Below, in pieces: positions 43,660 through 57,507 of a DNA stretch of 64,000 bases (positions are counted from its first letter, which is position 1; the number at the start of each line of letters is the position of its first letter). The DNA lies in contig NC_013855.1 in the NCBI RefSeq assembly GCF_000010725.1, positions 1 through 64,000 of the forward strand, written 5' to 3'. The position numbers were made by a program, and so were the translations under genes. This DNA comes from Azospirillum sp. B510. GTDB taxonomy: Bacteria; Pseudomonadota; Alphaproteobacteria; Azospirillales; Azospirillaceae. Below the pieces are notes generated by a model. The model made no database searches and was not told the DNA's origin. It saw only the letters and a program-made list of their open reading frames with translations.

Positions 43660-44271
43660 ATGAAGACTATTGTTCGCGCGGGTCTGGCTGCCATCCCGGC
43701 CGCCGTCGTCGCTTTCGGTCTGTCGGCGGCTGCCAATGCCCAGGACGCGAGCCTGGTCGGCAAGGGCACCCAGTGGTGCAACCCGGTGATCGGCTGGACC
43801 GGTCAGGTTGCGGAAGGCGTCGCCGCCCGCACCGCTGACGGCGGCTATGTCATCCATCAGGGCAGCTATCCGTGCCCGCCGGCCGCTGCCGCCCCGGCCC
43901 CGGCCGCCGTCGCCGCGGTGCAGAGCGAATATCTGGTGTTCTTCGACTGGGATAAGTCGACCATCACCCCGGCCGCCGATCGCGTGATCGGTGACGCGGT
44001 GTCGGCCATCCTGAAGAACGGTGGCGCCAAGATCCAGGTCGTCGGCCACACCGACACCTCGGGTTCGCCGGCCTACAACCAAAAGCTGTCGGTCCGTCGT
44101 GCCGACGCGGTCAAGAAGGCCCTGGTCGCCAAGGGCATCCAGGCTGCCAACATCACGACCGAAGGCAAGGGCGAGAGCCAGCTGCTGGTCCAGACCGGTC
44201 CGAACGTCCGCGAGCCGTCCAACCGTCGCGCGCAGATCCTGCCGCGCCTGCTGAACGCTCCGTCGTCCTAA
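43660..44271 (+). CDS. OmpA-family outer membrane protein
   Basis: A protein of 203 residues. Signal peptide about 1-27 (AAVVAFGLSAAANA-QDA), a short N-terminal part with two Cys residues (GTQWCNPVIGW, GSYPCPPAAA) that may pair, an Ala/Pro linker, then an OmpA C-terminal peptidoglycan-binding domain: YLVFFDWDKSTITPAADRVI and VVGHTDTSGSPAYNQKLSVR. AGGGAG lies before the ATG. It anchors the outer membrane to murein. Two hairpin terminators follow. Confidence 0.9.
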   Translation: MKTIVRAGLAAIPAAVVAFGLSAAANAQDASLVGKGTQWCNPVIGWTGQVAEGVAARTADGGYVIHQGSYPCPPAAAAPAPAAVAAVQSEYLVFFDWDKSTITPAADRVIGDAVSAILKNGGAKIQVVGHTDTSGSPAYNQKLSVRRADAVKKALVAKGIQAANITTEGKGESQLLVQTGPNVREPSNRRAQILPRLLNAPSS

Positions 44272-44287
44272 GGACGGTTGGCGGGGG

Positions 44288-44312
44288 GCCGTTCCGGGGG
44301 TTTCGGAACGGC
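44288..44312 (+). terminator. First terminator after the OmpA-like gene
   Basis: GCCGTTCCG and CGGAACGGC form a perfect nine-base stem with a seven-base loop, followed by TTT. Confidence 0.6.
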
Positions 44313-44336
44313 TTTCCCGCCTGTGCGGGAATCGCA

Positions 44337-44379
44337 GGAAAAAGGCCGCGCCGGGCTTCCCGGTCGCGGCCTTTTTCCG
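44337..44379. terminator. Bidirectional terminator between convergent genes
   Basis: AAAAAGGCCGCG pairs with CGCGGCCTTTTT around a GC-rich loop. The A-run on one side and T-run on the other let it work in both directions, for the OmpA-like gene and the convergent flavin-protein gene. Confidence 0.75.
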
Positions 44380-44437
44380 TTTCAGCCGGCTTTTTCCGGC
44401 GATGCCGTCCGTGTGTGATCGGTCGGCGCGTGATCCG

Positions 44438-45097
44438 TCAGCGGGCGATCTGGGCCGGGTCCTGTTCCGGTTCGCCGGCGGTCAGGCGTAGTGGCACCAC
44501 ACCGGCCCACACCGGGTGGTCCATGTCCTCCGGATCGTCGCCGGGCGGGCCGGAGCGGCGCTTGGCCGAGGCCTCGGCGATGGGGAAGGCCAGCACGGAT
44601 GTGGCCTTCAGTTCCTGGGCGTTGGGCGCCCGCACCTTGGCGCTGCGGCCGGGCTCGATCTTCTCCATCAGCGCGTCGAGGGCGGCGCGCTTCTCGGTCT
44701 CCTCCGCCACCAGCCGCGGCCGGCCGAACAGCATGACCGAGCGGTAGTTGACCGAGTGGTGGAAGGCCGAGCGGGCCAGCACCCAGCCATCGATCAGCGA
44801 CAGGGTGATGCAGGCCTCGCCCCCTTCCTGCAAGCGGCGGATCATCCGGCTGGAGGAGGCGCCATGGATCATCAACTCGTCTCCCACCCGCCAGGGGACC
44901 GTCGGGATCACCATGGGGGAGGCGGCGCCCTGACCTTTGATGGCGTCGTCGACGAAGCCGACATGGCAGATCGGCGCCTCGTCGATGATGGAGCGGATCG
45001 GATCCAACGCATGGGTGACGCGGTCGCCCAGCCGCACCGGCCGGGTGCGCGGGGTCTGGGACAGCGTGGTGGGGGAGTCGGCGGAAGGGCTGGTCAT
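44438..45097 (-). CDS. Pyridoxamine 5'-phosphate oxidase family (flavin split-barrel) protein
   Basis: A protein of 219 residues from the ATG at 45097. The split-barrel fold is recognised from ICHVGFVDDAIKGQGAASPM, VIPTVPWRVGDELMIHGASS and HHSVNYRSVMLFGRPRLVAE. Relatives bind FMN or F420 and include Nim-type proteins; the substrate is unknown. It is divergent from a MocR/PdxR-type regulator 136 bases away, a frequent arrangement that suggests regulation by that protein. A longer in-frame start at 45277 overlaps the regulator and is unlikely. Confidence 0.8.
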   Translation of the reverse strand: MTSPSADSPTTLSQTPRTRPVRLGDRVTHALDPIRSIIDEAPICHVGFVDDAIKGQGAASPMVIPTVPWRVGDELMIHGASSSRMIRRLQEGGEACITLSLIDGWVLARSAFHHSVNYRSVMLFGRPRLVAEETEKRAALDALMEKIEPGRSAKVRAPNAQELKATSVLAFPIAEASAKRRSGPPGDDPEDMDHPVWAGVVPLRLTAGEPEQDPAQIAR

Positions 45098-45170
45098 GGT
45101 CTCGCTCTCGTGCTCGGGGCCGGAACTGTTGCGATGGCCCAGAATGGGCGGCAAAATGGCTCCTCCGAAA

Positions 45171-45198
45171 GGTCCGGAATAACGATTCCATAGGGACC
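45171..45198. promoter_or_regulatory. Candidate MocR-type operator in divergent region
   Basis: GGTCC-GGAAT-AACG-ATTCC-ATAG-GGACC is a two-tier inverted repeat between the divergent flavin-protein and regulator genes. Both arms, GGAAT/ATTCC and GGTCC/GGACC, are perfect. A plausible binding site for the adjacent regulator. Confidence 0.4.
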
Positions 45199-45233
45199 AA
45201 TTTCCCCGCTCCCCCCTTTCAGGAAGGCTCGTC

Positions 45234-46712
45234 TTGGCCCGTTCCGCCCGCCCGGTCCTGTCCAGCCTCGGACCCATGGCCCTCGACCGCGCCGGGGCCG
45301 AGCCGTTGCACCGCCAGCTCTACCGCGCGCTGCGGCAGGCGGTGCTGGACGGCCGGCTGCGTCCGGGGGAACGCCTGCCGCCCAGCCGGGCGCTTGCCGC
45401 GGATTGGGGGTTGTCGCGCAACACGGTGGTCACCGCCTATGACACGCTGCTGGCGGAGGGCTATGTCACCGGCCGGATCGGCGCCGGCACCTTCGTCGCC
45501 GTCTCCCTGCCCGACGCCGTGCCCGGCGCTATCGTGCGGGATGAGGCCCGGCGCGGCATCGGCCTGTCCGTCCGCGGCCGGGCGCTGGCCGAGGCGCCGG
45601 CCCTGGCGCGCGACCGGGTGGGGCGGCCCTTCGCGCTCGGCACGCCGGATCTCGGCGTCTTCCCCTTCGCCTTGTGGGCGCAGTTGCTCGGCCGCTGCTG
45701 GCGCCAGGGCGGGCGGGTGCTGGCGACGGAACCCGACCCGCTGGGCTATGCCCCGCTGCGGGTGGAGATCGCCGCCTATCTGCGCGCCGTCCGGGCCGTG
45801 CGCTGCGAGCCGGAGCAGGTGGTCATCGTGTCCGGCGCGCAGCAGGGGCTGGCGCTGATGGCCCAGCTGCTGCTCGACCCCGGCGACGAGGCCTGGGTGG
45901 AGGAGCCGGGCTGGCCCGGCAACCGCGCCGCCCTGCTGGGGGCCGGGGCGCGGCTGGTGCCGGTGCCGGTGGATGGGGAGGGGATCGACGTCGCCGCCGG
46001 CATGGCCGGCGGGCCCGCGGCCCGGCTGGCGCTGGTCACCCCGTCCCACCAGTTCCCGCTCGGGGTGACCATGAGCCTGGCGCGCCGGCTGCGCCTGCTG
46101 GATTGGGCGGCGGCGCGCGACGCCTGGATCGTCGAGGATGATTACGACAGCGAGTTCCGCTATGCCGGCCCGCCGCTGGCCGCGCTCCAGGGGTTGGACG
46201 GTGCCGGCCGGGTGATCTATGTCGGCAGCTTCAGCAAGGTGATGTTTCCGGCGCTGCGGCTCGGCTATGTCGTGGTGCCGCCCGATCTGGTGGAGCCGGT
46301 GCGCGCGGCCCGGCGCCATTTCGACGGCGGGACCAGCGTGGTGCCGCAGGCGGCCCTGCACCGCTTCCTGGCCGACGGCCATTTCGCCTCGCATCTGCGC
46401 GCCATGCGCGCGCTCTATGCCGTCAAGCGCGGCGCCTTCCTGGAGTCCATCGCCGGTGCCTTCGCCGGCCTCGCCACCGCCGAGGCCGGGGAGGCCGGTC
46501 TGCACGTCCTGCTCCGCCTGCCGCCGGGCCGCCCCGATCATGTCCTGGCGCGGCGCGCGGCCGGCATCGGCCTGACCACGCCGGCCCTGTCCGGCTATTA
46601 TCGGGACTCCGGCACCGCCGCCGGGAATGGCCTGCTTCTGGGGTTCGCCGCCCATGACCCGGCCGCGCTCGACCGCGCGGTGCGCGATCTCGCGCGGCTG
46701 GTCGGCGGGTGA
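45234..46712 (+). CDS. MocR/PdxR-type regulator (GntR HTH plus aminotransferase domain)
   Basis: A protein of 492 residues from a TTG start with AGGAAGG upstream. Residues about 20-90 are a GntR winged helix (LHRQLYRALRQAVLDGRLRP, then LPPSRALAADWGLSRNTVV). The rest is a fold-type I aminotransferase domain with the PLP lysine in VGSFSKVMFPALRLGYVV and Asp in WIVEDDYDSEFRYAG. MocR proteins sense PLP or an amino-acid adduct. The divergent PNPOx-like gene is its likely target. It ends 12 bases from a convergent glycosyltransferase gene. Confidence 0.88.
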   Translation: MARSARPVLSSLGPMALDRAGAEPLHRQLYRALRQAVLDGRLRPGERLPPSRALAADWGLSRNTVVTAYDTLLAEGYVTGRIGAGTFVAVSLPDAVPGAIVRDEARRGIGLSVRGRALAEAPALARDRVGRPFALGTPDLGVFPFALWAQLLGRCWRQGGRVLATEPDPLGYAPLRVEIAAYLRAVRAVRCEPEQVVIVSGAQQGLALMAQLLLDPGDEAWVEEPGWPGNRAALLGAGARLVPVPVDGEGIDVAAGMAGGPAARLALVTPSHQFPLGVTMSLARRLRLLDWAAARDAWIVEDDYDSEFRYAGPPLAALQGLDGAGRVIYVGSFSKVMFPALRLGYVVVPPDLVEPVRAARRHFDGGTSVVPQAALHRFLADGHFASHLRAMRALYAVKRGAFLESIAGAFAGLATAEAGEAGLHVLLRLPPGRPDHVLARRAAGIGLTTPALSGYYRDSGTAAGNGLLLGFAAHDPAALDRAVRDLARLVGG

Positions 46713-46724
46713 GGGTGTCGAAGG

Positions 46725-47654
46725 TTAAACCGCCTCCGTCCTCCGCTCCGCCGCCGCCGTTTTCCAGGCGGGATGGCGCAGGCTCAACTGATGGGGACGG
46801 TCCTGCATGTCGAGCACCGGGCGCAGCACGGACGGGTCGGCGCGCATGGCGTCCTCGCCCGCCATGTGGACGATGCCCAGGCGGCGGTTGGGCAGGTAAT
46901 ACTCGACCAGCTCCCGCCGCTCCGGATCGAAACGCCAGGGGCCGATGTAGTTGCACCATTCCGGCAGCAGTTCCACCGGCAGACCGTCCAGATAGATGGC
47001 GCCGGCCATCGCCAGCTGGTCGGAGGTGAACAGCCGGCCCTTGCGCAGAACCCGTTTCTGCCAGCGCTGGAAGGCCTCCCAATGGGGGGCGTCGGCCTTC
47101 AGGGCATAGGCGCCGGCGTTGAGCGTCGGGCGGGTCGCCAGCGCCCGGCATTCGGCCGTGGTCAGGCCGGCGCGCGACGCGTTCTTGAACAGGATGGAGC
47201 GGACCCGGGCGAAACGGCCGAACAGCCAGTCCAGCCGCAGCTCCGTCTCCGAGAAGCGGCCGAACTGGGCGACGATGGCGAAGCGGTTCAGGGCGGCCCC
47301 CCGCCGCAGCATCTCCACCGCCTCCCAATCCTGCACCCAGGCGTCGGCGTCGATCCAGATCACCGTGTCATAGCCGGGAAAATATGTCGGCAGATGCAGC
47401 TTGGCCAGATTGGCCTTCAGATGGATGCGGTTGCGCAGCCTGTGCGCCGGGATGCTGACCGGCCAGGGCGGCGTCACCACGTTGGTCCCCAGCGCCTTCA
47501 GCTCCGCGATCTGCTCGGCGGTCAGACCGGCGTCGATCACGCCGATCGGGCATTCCGCCGCCGGCTTCAACACCCGCAGCGAGGCGATCAGCTCGCGGAT
47601 CAGCGGACAATAGCGGGAGTCGCCGCCGGTGACGACGATGAAGGAACCCAGCAT
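46725..47654 (-). CDS. GT-A fold glycosyltransferase-like protein
   Basis: A protein of 309 residues from the ATG at 47654. It begins with LGSFIVVTGGDSRYCPLIRE, a nucleotide-sugar-binding-like strand and loop, and has a DxD motif in TVIWIDADAWVQDWEAVEML followed by NAGAYALKADAPHWEAFQRW and a late His-containing NRRLGIVHMAG. This resembles GT8-like transferases. Donor and acceptor are unknown. A start 15 codons upstream is possible. It is divergent from the trehalose synthase gene. Confidence 0.65.
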   Translation of the reverse strand: MLGSFIVVTGGDSRYCPLIRELIASLRVLKPAAECPIGVIDAGLTAEQIAELKALGTNVVTPPWPVSIPAHRLRNRIHLKANLAKLHLPTYFPGYDTVIWIDADAWVQDWEAVEMLRRGAALNRFAIVAQFGRFSETELRLDWLFGRFARVRSILFKNASRAGLTTAECRALATRPTLNAGAYALKADAPHWEAFQRWQKRVLRKGRLFTSDQLAMAGAIYLDGLPVELLPEWCNYIGPWRFDPERRELVEYYLPNRRLGIVHMAGEDAMRADPSVLRPVLDMQDRPHQLSLRHPAWKTAAAERRTEAV

Positions 47655-47894
47655 GATGTATCCGGTCAGCCTTAGGCGTAAGGTTGTGGGTTCGCCCACC
47701 CTGCCCGCTTAATCCGTTGGCGTCAATCGACGTCCAAGCGCAGGGCCAAGCCGCGGGTTCAAACCCCCAATGCCGACCGGCGATGTCCCGCATTGGCGTT
47801 CCGTCCGGATGAAACCTTCGGGCCGTTGGCGTGTTTCCGTCCGGTGTTCGCGTGACACCTGTTCCGTCAATCGCTTTTCGAGAGTGCTGGACCC

Positions 47895-51242
<3,348 letters not shown>

Positions 51243-51352
51243 CGAAACCGCCGCGGGTATGTTCTTGTCGGGAGACGGCGTTCCGGCTGGACGGTGAACG
51301 ATCAACGGTCCATGAAGACGATAGGGCCTCCACGAAGAAGGGCACTTGGCCA

Positions 51353-53677
51353 ATGGCGAGCGACATGACGACGGACACCCGCAAGGACCAGGCGCAGACC
51401 GGCGTCTCCGGGAGCCGTTCCCCCGATCAGCGGCCCCCCGTTCCCCCTGCCGACCATTGGGCCGACCCTTGGGAGGAAGCCCTGCGCGCGGCGGCGGACG
51501 CCATCGCGCGGGCCGGCCATGGCGACCCCTTCGCCGTGCTGGGCATGCAGCAGGAGGCCCCCGGCCGCCCGGTCGAGGTCCGCGCCTTCGTGCCCGGCGC
51601 CGAAAAGCTGTGGGTGATCGACAGCGCCACCGGCGAGCCGGCGGGCGAGGCCGAGCGCATCCATCCCGACGGCTTCCACCGTGCCGTGCTGTCCGGCCGG
51701 ACCGAGCGTTTCCGCTACCGCCTGCGCGTCCAATACCCGCTGGCGACCCAGGAGTTCGAGGACGCCTACCGCTTCGGCAACATGCTGGGCGAGCTGGACG
51801 TCCATCTGCTGGCCGAGGGCACCCATCTGCGCGCCTACGAGAAGCTGGGCGCCCATCCGCGCGAGGTCGACGGCGTCGCCGGTGTCTCCTTCGCCGTCTG
51901 GGCGCCCAGCGCCCGCAGCGTCAGCGTCGTCGGCGACTTCAACAATTGGGACGGCCGCCGCCTGCCGATGCGCCGGCGCGTCGAGGTCGGCGTCTGGGAG
52001 ATCTTCGTCCCCGGCGCCCATGCCGGCCAGCGCTACAAATTCGAGATCCGGGGACCCGACGGCACCCTGATGCCGGCCAAGGCCGATCCCTACGCCTTCC
52101 AGGCGGAGATGCGCCCGGCCACCGCCTCGGTCGTCCATGGCCTGCCGCCCTATGAATGGCGCGACCAGGACTGGCAGAGCCATAAGCCGTCGTCGTCGGA
52201 CCGCACCGCCCCCATCTCGATCTACGAGGTCCATCTCGGCTCCTGGGCGCGTGTGCCGGAGGAGGACAACCGCTTCCTGACCTATCAGGAGCTGGCGGAG
52301 CGGCTGATCCCCTACGCCAAGGACATGGGCTTCACCCATATCGAGCTTCTGCCGGTCACCGAGCATCCGTTCGACGGGTCCTGGGGCTACCAGCCCATCG
52401 GCCTCTATGCGCCGACCGCCCGCCACGGCTCGCCCGAGGATTTCAAGGACTTCGTCAACGCCTGCCACCGCGCCGGTCTCGGCGTGCTGCTCGACTGGGT
52501 GCCCGGCCATTTCCCGACCGACCCGCACGGGCTGGGCGATTTCGACGGTACGCACCTGTACGAGCATGCCGACCCGCGCCAGGGCTTCCACCAGGACTGG
52601 AACACCCTGATCTACAATTTCGGCCGGACGGAGGTGCAGAACTTCCTGCTGGGCAACGCGCTGTTCTGGCTCGACCAGTACAGGCTGGACGGGCTGCGCG
52701 TCGATGCCGTCGCCTCGATGCTCTATCTCGACTACAGCCGCAAGGAGGGCGAATGGGTCCCCAACCGGTTCGGCGGCCGGGAGAACCTCGAATCCATCGC
52801 CTTCCTCAAGCGCATGAACGAGCTGGTCTATGGCCAGCAGCCGGGGGCGATGACGGTGGCGGAGGAGTCCACCTCATGGCCGATGGTGTCGAAGCCCACA
52901 TATCTCGGTGGTCTCGGTTTCGGCTACAAATGGAACATGGGCTGGATGCATGACACGCTGCATTACATGCAGAACGACCCGATCCATCGCCGCTACCATC
53001 ACCACCAGATGACCTTCGGGCTGATCTATCAGTTCTCCGAAAATTTCGTGCTGCCGCTCAGCCATGACGAGGTGGTGCATGGCAAGGGTTCGCTGATCAA
53101 CAAGATGCCGGGCGACGAGTGGCAGAAATTCGCCAATCTGCGCGCCTATTACGGCTTCATGTTCGCCCATCCCGGCAAGAAGCTGTTGTTCATGGGCGGC
53201 GAGTTCGCCCAGTGGAACGAGTGGAGCGAGGCGCGCAGCCTGGACTGGCATCTGCTGGAGCAGCCGCCGCACCGGGGCATGCGCGATCTGGTGCGCGACC
53301 TCAACCACCTCTACCGCGAGTTGGCGCCGCTGCACAGGACCGACTGCGACCCGTCCGGCTTCGAGTGGATCGAATCGAACGACAACGAGAATTCGGTCTT
53401 CACCTTCCTGCGCAAGGCCGACCAGTCCGGGCACATCGTCATCGCCGTCTGCAACTTCACCCCGGTGCCGCGCCAGGGCTACCGCGTCGGCGTGCCGCTG
53501 CCCGGCCGCTATGTCGAGCGGCTGAACACCGACGACGCGACATACGGCGGCAGCGGCGTCGGCAATCCGGGCGGCGGCGTCTATGCCGAGGAGATGCCCT
53601 GGCATGGCCGCACCCACTCGCTGGACCTGACCATCCCGCCGCTGTCGACGCTGATTCTGGAGCGGAAGGCGGAGTAG
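51353..53677 (+). CDS. glgB: 1,4-alpha-glucan branching enzyme
   Basis: A protein of 774 residues from the ATG at 51353; a GTG at 51239, overlapping treS, would add 38 atypical residues. An N-terminal GlgB domain and a CBM48 ([30 protein letters not shown]) precede the GH13 barrel: nucleophile Asp in [20 protein letters not shown], acid Glu in [15 protein letters not shown], and Asp in [15 protein letters not shown]. It introduces alpha-1,6 branches into glycogen. An intergenic hairpin follows. Confidence 0.95.
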   Translation: MASDMTTDTRKDQAQTGVSGSRSPDQRPPVPPADHWADPWEEALRAAADAIARAGHGDPFAVLGMQQEAPGRPVEVRAFVPGAEKLWVIDSATGEPAGEAERIHPDGFHRAVLSGRTERFRYRLRVQYPLATQEFEDAYRFGNMLGELDVHLLAEGTHLRAYEKLGAHPREVDGVAGVSFAVWAPSARSVSVVGDFNNWDGRRLPMRRRVEVGVWEIFVPGAHAGQRYKFEIRGPDGTLMPAKADPYAFQAEMRPATASVVHGLPPYEWRDQDWQSHKPSSSDRTAPISIYEVHLGSWARVPEEDNRFLTYQELAERLIPYAKDMGFTHIELLPVTEHPFDGSWGYQPIGLYAPTARHGSPEDFKDFVNACHRAGLGVLLDWVPGHFPTDPHGLGDFDGTHLYEHADPRQGFHQDWNTLIYNFGRTEVQNFLLGNALFWLDQYRLDGLRVDAVASMLYLDYSRKEGEWVPNRFGGRENLESIAFLKRMNELVYGQQPGAMTVAEESTSWPMVSKPTYLGGLGFGYKWNMGWMHDTLHYMQNDPIHRRYHHHQMTFGLIYQFSENFVLPLSHDEVVHGKGSLINKMPGDEWQKFANLRAYYGFMFAHPGKKLLFMGGEFAQWNEWSEARSLDWHLLEQPPHRGMRDLVRDLNHLYRELAPLHRTDCDPSGFEWIESNDNENSVFTFLRKADQSGHIVIAVCNFTPVPRQGYRVGVPLPGRYVERLNTDDATYGGSGVGNPGGGVYAEEMPWHGRTHSLDLTIPPLSTLILERKAE

Positions 53678-54036
53678 GAAATTCAACCCTCTCCCGCCTG
53701 GGGAGAGGGAGACGCGCGCAATAGCCTCCTCTTCCCGTTGCCAACCTCCCTTGACGCCGCCGGGGGGAGGCTTTCTTATTGGATCCCTTGTGTCTTTTCG
53801 GGGAACCGGTGAGGCGTGCGCTGGCTGATGGTCGACAGGATCACTTTCCCCTCCATCGATGAGGCGCGGCGCACCCGGCTGGCGGACCGCGCGGCGCCCT
53901 GCCGCCACGGGCGTGGAACAGTGGAACGCCCCGCGAAATCTGTTTCATGCTGTTTCAAACGTTCCATTCGCCGCCCCGCCGCATCGCTGGCCCTGACGAT
54001 CATCTCCACGACCTCCACCACACAGGCCGCCCGCTG
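53678..54036. repeat. Intergenic region with hairpin repeats between glgB and glgX
   Basis: CCCTCTCCC-GCCTG-GGGAGAGGG (53687-53709) is a perfect nine-base stem of the kind seen as a dispersed intergenic hairpin in such genomes. CCTCCC and GGGGGAGG with CTTTCTTATT after them (about 53745-53780) may be a terminator. A 73-codon frame at 53816-54037 lacks a recognisable product, and I do not call it. Confidence 0.45.
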
Positions 54037-56175
54037 ATGCCCCCCATTTCCGCCCGCACCCCGGTCTGGCCCGGCAAGCCCCATCCGCTCGGCGCCACCT
54101 GGGACGGGTTCGGCGTCAATTTCGCGATCTTCTCCGCCAATGCCGAACGGGTGGAGCTCTGCCTGTTCGACAAGACCGGCCAGCGCGAAGTGGAGCGCAT
54201 CACCCTGCCGGAACACACCGACGAGGTCTGGCACGGCTATCTCCCCGACGCCCGGCCCGGCCTGCTCTACGGCTATCGTGTCCATGGGCCGTACGAACCG
54301 GAGGAGGGGCACCGCTTCAACCCGAACAAGCTGCTGCTCGACCCCTATGCCCGGGCGCTGTTCGGCGGCTTCAAATGGTCGGACGCCCATTACGGCTACC
54401 GGGTCGGCTCGACCAAGGAGGATCTGTCCTTCGACCGGCGCGACAACGCCCGCGGCATGCCGAAATGCCGGGTGGTGGACGGCGCCTTCACCTGGGGTCA
54501 CGACCGCCACCGCCGGGTGCCCTGGACCGAGACGGTGCTGTACGAGACCCATGTCCGCGGCTTCACCATGCGCCACCCCGACGTGCCGACCCATCTGCGC
54601 GGCACCTTCGCCGGCATGTCGACCCAGGCCGTCGTCGAGTATCTGCGGGCGCTCGGCATCACCTCGGTGGAGTTCCTGCCGGTCCAGGCCGTCGCCGACG
54701 AACAGCATCTCGTCACCCGCGGCCTGACCAATTACTGGGGCTACAACACCATAGGCTTCTTCGCGCCGGAACCGCGCTACATGAACACCGGCGTCCTGTC
54801 GGAGTTCAAGACGATGGTCGCCCGCCTGCACGAGGCGGGGATCGAGGTCATCCTCGACGTCGTCTACAACCACACCGCCGAGGGCAACCATCTGGGGCCG
54901 ACCCTGTCCTTCAAGGGCATCGACAATCTCAGCTATTACCGGCTGATGCCGGACGACCCGCGCCACTACATCAACGACACCGGCACCGGCAACACGCTGG
55001 ATTTCAGCCATCCGCGCGTGGTCCAGCTGGTGATGGACAGCCTGCGCTACTGGGTGACGGAGATGCATGTCGACGGCTTCCGCTTCGACCTCGCCACCGT
55101 GCTGGCGCGCGAGCCCTACGGCTATGATCCGGGATCGGGCTTCCTCGACGCCGTGCGCCAGGACCCGGTGCTGGCTGACGTCAAGCTGATCGCCGAACCG
55201 TGGGATGTCGGTCCCGGCGGCTATCAGGTCGGCAACTTCCCGCCGGGCTGGGCCGAGTGGAACGACCGCTACCGCGACACCGTCCGACGTTACTGGCGCG
55301 GCGACGACGGCATGCTTCCGGAACTCGCCGGCCGCATCGCCGGCTCCGCCGACCTGTTCGAGAAGCGCGGGCGCCGCCCCTGGGCCAGCGTCAACTTCAT
55401 CACCGCTCATGACGGCTTCACCCTGCATGATCTCGTCTCCTACAACGACAAGCACAATTGGGCGAATGGCGAGGAGAACCGCGACGGCCATTCCTCCAAC
55501 TGCTCCTGGAACCATGGGGCGGAGGGCGAGACCGCCGACGCCGGCATCAACGAGCTGCGGGCGCGGCAGAAGCGCAACCTGCTGGCGACGCTGATGCTGT
55601 CACAGGGCACGCCGATGATGCTGGCCGGCGACGAGCTGGGTCACAGCCAGAGCGGCAACAACAACGCCTATTGCCAGGACAACGACATCACCTGGCTGGA
55701 CTGGGGCAAGCGCGACGGGTCGCTGGTGTCCTTCGTCCGCCGGCTGGTCGCGCTGCGCCGTGTCCATCCGGTGCTGCGCCGTCCCATCTTCCTGCATGGG
55801 CGGGAAACCGCGGCCAACGGGCTGAAGGACATCGTCTGGTATAATGCCCAGGGGGTGGAGAAGACGGCGGAGCATTGGCGCAACACCCAGGCGCGCTGCA
55901 TCGTCCTGCTGCTGAACGGGCGCGCCGGCGGCCATGTCGGACCGGACGGACAGCCGCTGTCCGACGGTGTCCTGCTGATCGTGCTGAACGCCCATGCCGA
56001 CACCCTGACCGTCACCCTGCCCGACGTGCCGGGGGGCCGCGGCTGGCGCTGCGTGCTCGACACCCGCGTCGCCGACGGGGCGGGGGACGAGCGCATGCAT
56101 CTGGCCGGTCGGGCGGTGCTGGTCGATGGCCGGACGGTGCTGGTCTTCACCCTGGTGGAGCAGCCGGGCATGTGA
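54037..56175 (+). CDS. glgX: Glycogen debranching enzyme GlgX
   Basis: A protein of 712 residues from the ATG at 54037; an upstream ATG at 53947 adds 30 unlikely residues. It has GlgX features: [20 protein letters not shown] (CBM48), [16 protein letters not shown], nucleophile Asp in [15 protein letters not shown], acid Glu in [20 protein letters not shown], and Asp in [20 protein letters not shown]. It hydrolyses alpha-1,6 links of limit dextrins. It is part of the glucan cluster and is followed by a receiver-domain gene. Confidence 0.94.
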   Translation: MPPISARTPVWPGKPHPLGATWDGFGVNFAIFSANAERVELCLFDKTGQREVERITLPEHTDEVWHGYLPDARPGLLYGYRVHGPYEPEEGHRFNPNKLLLDPYARALFGGFKWSDAHYGYRVGSTKEDLSFDRRDNARGMPKCRVVDGAFTWGHDRHRRVPWTETVLYETHVRGFTMRHPDVPTHLRGTFAGMSTQAVVEYLRALGITSVEFLPVQAVADEQHLVTRGLTNYWGYNTIGFFAPEPRYMNTGVLSEFKTMVARLHEAGIEVILDVVYNHTAEGNHLGPTLSFKGIDNLSYYRLMPDDPRHYINDTGTGNTLDFSHPRVVQLVMDSLRYWVTEMHVDGFRFDLATVLAREPYGYDPGSGFLDAVRQDPVLADVKLIAEPWDVGPGGYQVGNFPPGWAEWNDRYRDTVRRYWRGDDGMLPELAGRIAGSADLFEKRGRRPWASVNFITAHDGFTLHDLVSYNDKHNWANGEENRDGHSSNCSWNHGAEGETADAGINELRARQKRNLLATLMLSQGTPMMLAGDELGHSQSGNNNAYCQDNDITWLDWGKRDGSLVSFVRRLVALRRVHPVLRRPIFLHGRETAANGLKDIVWYNAQGVEKTAEHWRNTQARCIVLLLNGRAGGHVGPDGQPLSDGVLLIVLNAHADTLTVTLPDVPGGRGWRCVLDTRVADGAGDERMHLAGRAVLVDGRTVLVFTLVEQPGM

Positions 56176-56343
56176 CCGACGGAGAGACGATGGGCAGCCG
56201 GGCAGGGTGGGACGCGGTCCCCTGCGATCCTTTGCCACCCTTCCCGCACCGGGCGGAGATGCTACCGCGACGGGCGGAGCCAAAGCGTGTTACGCTGCCG
56301 CGCGTGTTCCCGTCACAGCCTCAGCGGAGCTTCGGGTAGGACC

Positions 56344-57405
56344 ATGCCGGACTACGATTTCTCGCAGGTCGACGCCGCGATCATCGATGGCCAGGCCAAC
56401 GCCGGACGCGTGTTCCGCGATGTGCTGATCCGGCTGGGCTTTCGCCGGGTCGAGCTGTTCGATCAGGTGAAGGCCGCCGCCGGCCTGCTGACCGCCGCGA
56501 TGCCCGATCTGGTTCTGGTCGACGCCGATGGCGAACCGGCGGAGGCCTTCCAGTTCATCCGCGCCCTGCGCAACGAGCCGTCGGTTCCCAACCCCTTTGC
56601 CGGCATCATCGTCACCACCTGGACGCCGACCCCGGCGCTGCTGACCCGCGTCACCAATGTCGGCGGCGACGATCTGCTGCTGAAGCCGGCGTCCCCCAAG
56701 CAGGTGCGCGACCGCGTCGTCAGCCTGATCGAATCGCGCAAGGGCTTCGTCGTCACCGCCGACTATACCGGTCCCGACCGCCGCAAATCGCCGCGCGAGG
56801 GGGCTCTGGTCCCGGTGCTGGACGCCCCCAACACGTTGCGGCTGAAGGCGACCGGCCAATGGACCCAGTCGGGCGCGCGCCTGTTGCTGAACGATGCGAT
56901 CGCCGCCGTCACCACCCAGAAGCGTCTGCGTGCCGGCATCCAGGTCGCCTTTCTGGTCGAATTCGCCCTGCCGGGGCTGGCACGGCCGGCGCCCGACCGC
57001 ATGTCGATCGACCATGTCGGCCGCATCGGCGGCTTCGTCGACGACCTGTTGCGCCGGCTGGACCAGGAGGGCGACCATGCTCCCATCGAGGCGGTCGCCC
57101 ACGCCCTCAAGGCGCTGGCCGGCACGGTGCGCGCCGCCGCCGAGTCCGGCCCGGTCTCCGCCGACGACCGTGATCAGTTGCAATCGCTGTCCCGCGCCCT
57201 CATGCGGGCGGTCGATCCCGACCGTCCGCTGGAGGCTATGGTGCGCGAGGTGTCGTCCGCCGTCGCCGGCTATCGCAGCCGGCTGGAGCAGATCGCCCAG
57301 GCCAAGGCGGCCGGCGCGGCTGGCAACGGCACGGACAACACCGGAGCCCCGTCCGCCCCGCCTGCCGCTGCGGGACCGGCGCCTGCCACCCTTCCAGCCG
57401 GCTGA
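56344..57405 (+). CDS. Receiver-domain response regulator-like protein
   Basis: A protein of 353 residues. Residues about 8-130 form a receiver domain: the acidic start is AAIIDGQANAGRV (one Asp rather than the usual acidic pair), the phospho-acceptor Asp is in MPDLVLVDADGEPAEAFQFI, and the conserved Lys is in LLLKPASPKQ. The rest is helical, without a DNA-binding domain, and ends in an Ala/Pro tail. A YTGPDRRKSPR segment follows the receiver. It sits between glgX and malQ on the same strand. The output is unknown. Confidence 0.7.
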   Translation: MPDYDFSQVDAAIIDGQANAGRVFRDVLIRLGFRRVELFDQVKAAAGLLTAAMPDLVLVDADGEPAEAFQFIRALRNEPSVPNPFAGIIVTTWTPTPALLTRVTNVGGDDLLLKPASPKQVRDRVVSLIESRKGFVVTADYTGPDRRKSPREGALVPVLDAPNTLRLKATGQWTQSGARLLLNDAIAAVTTQKRLRAGIQVAFLVEFALPGLARPAPDRMSIDHVGRIGGFVDDLLRRLDQEGDHAPIEAVAHALKALAGTVRAAAESGPVSADDRDQLQSLSRALMRAVDPDRPLEAMVREVSSAVAGYRSRLEQIAQAKAAGAAGNGTDNTGAPSAPPAAAGPAPATLPAG

Positions 57406-57507
57406 GGGGAGCGGCGCCGATGGCATAGGCCGCCTGCGGCATTGACGCCGCGACCTCTCCACTTCCTAGGCTCCATCCTTCCTTCCGAAAACCCGCGGGG
57501 ACCCTGC

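Noticed and set aside
53816-54037. 73-codon plus-strand frame before glgX
   Set aside because: No recognisable domain, no ribosome-binding site and Arg/Ser-rich composition typical of a chance frame.
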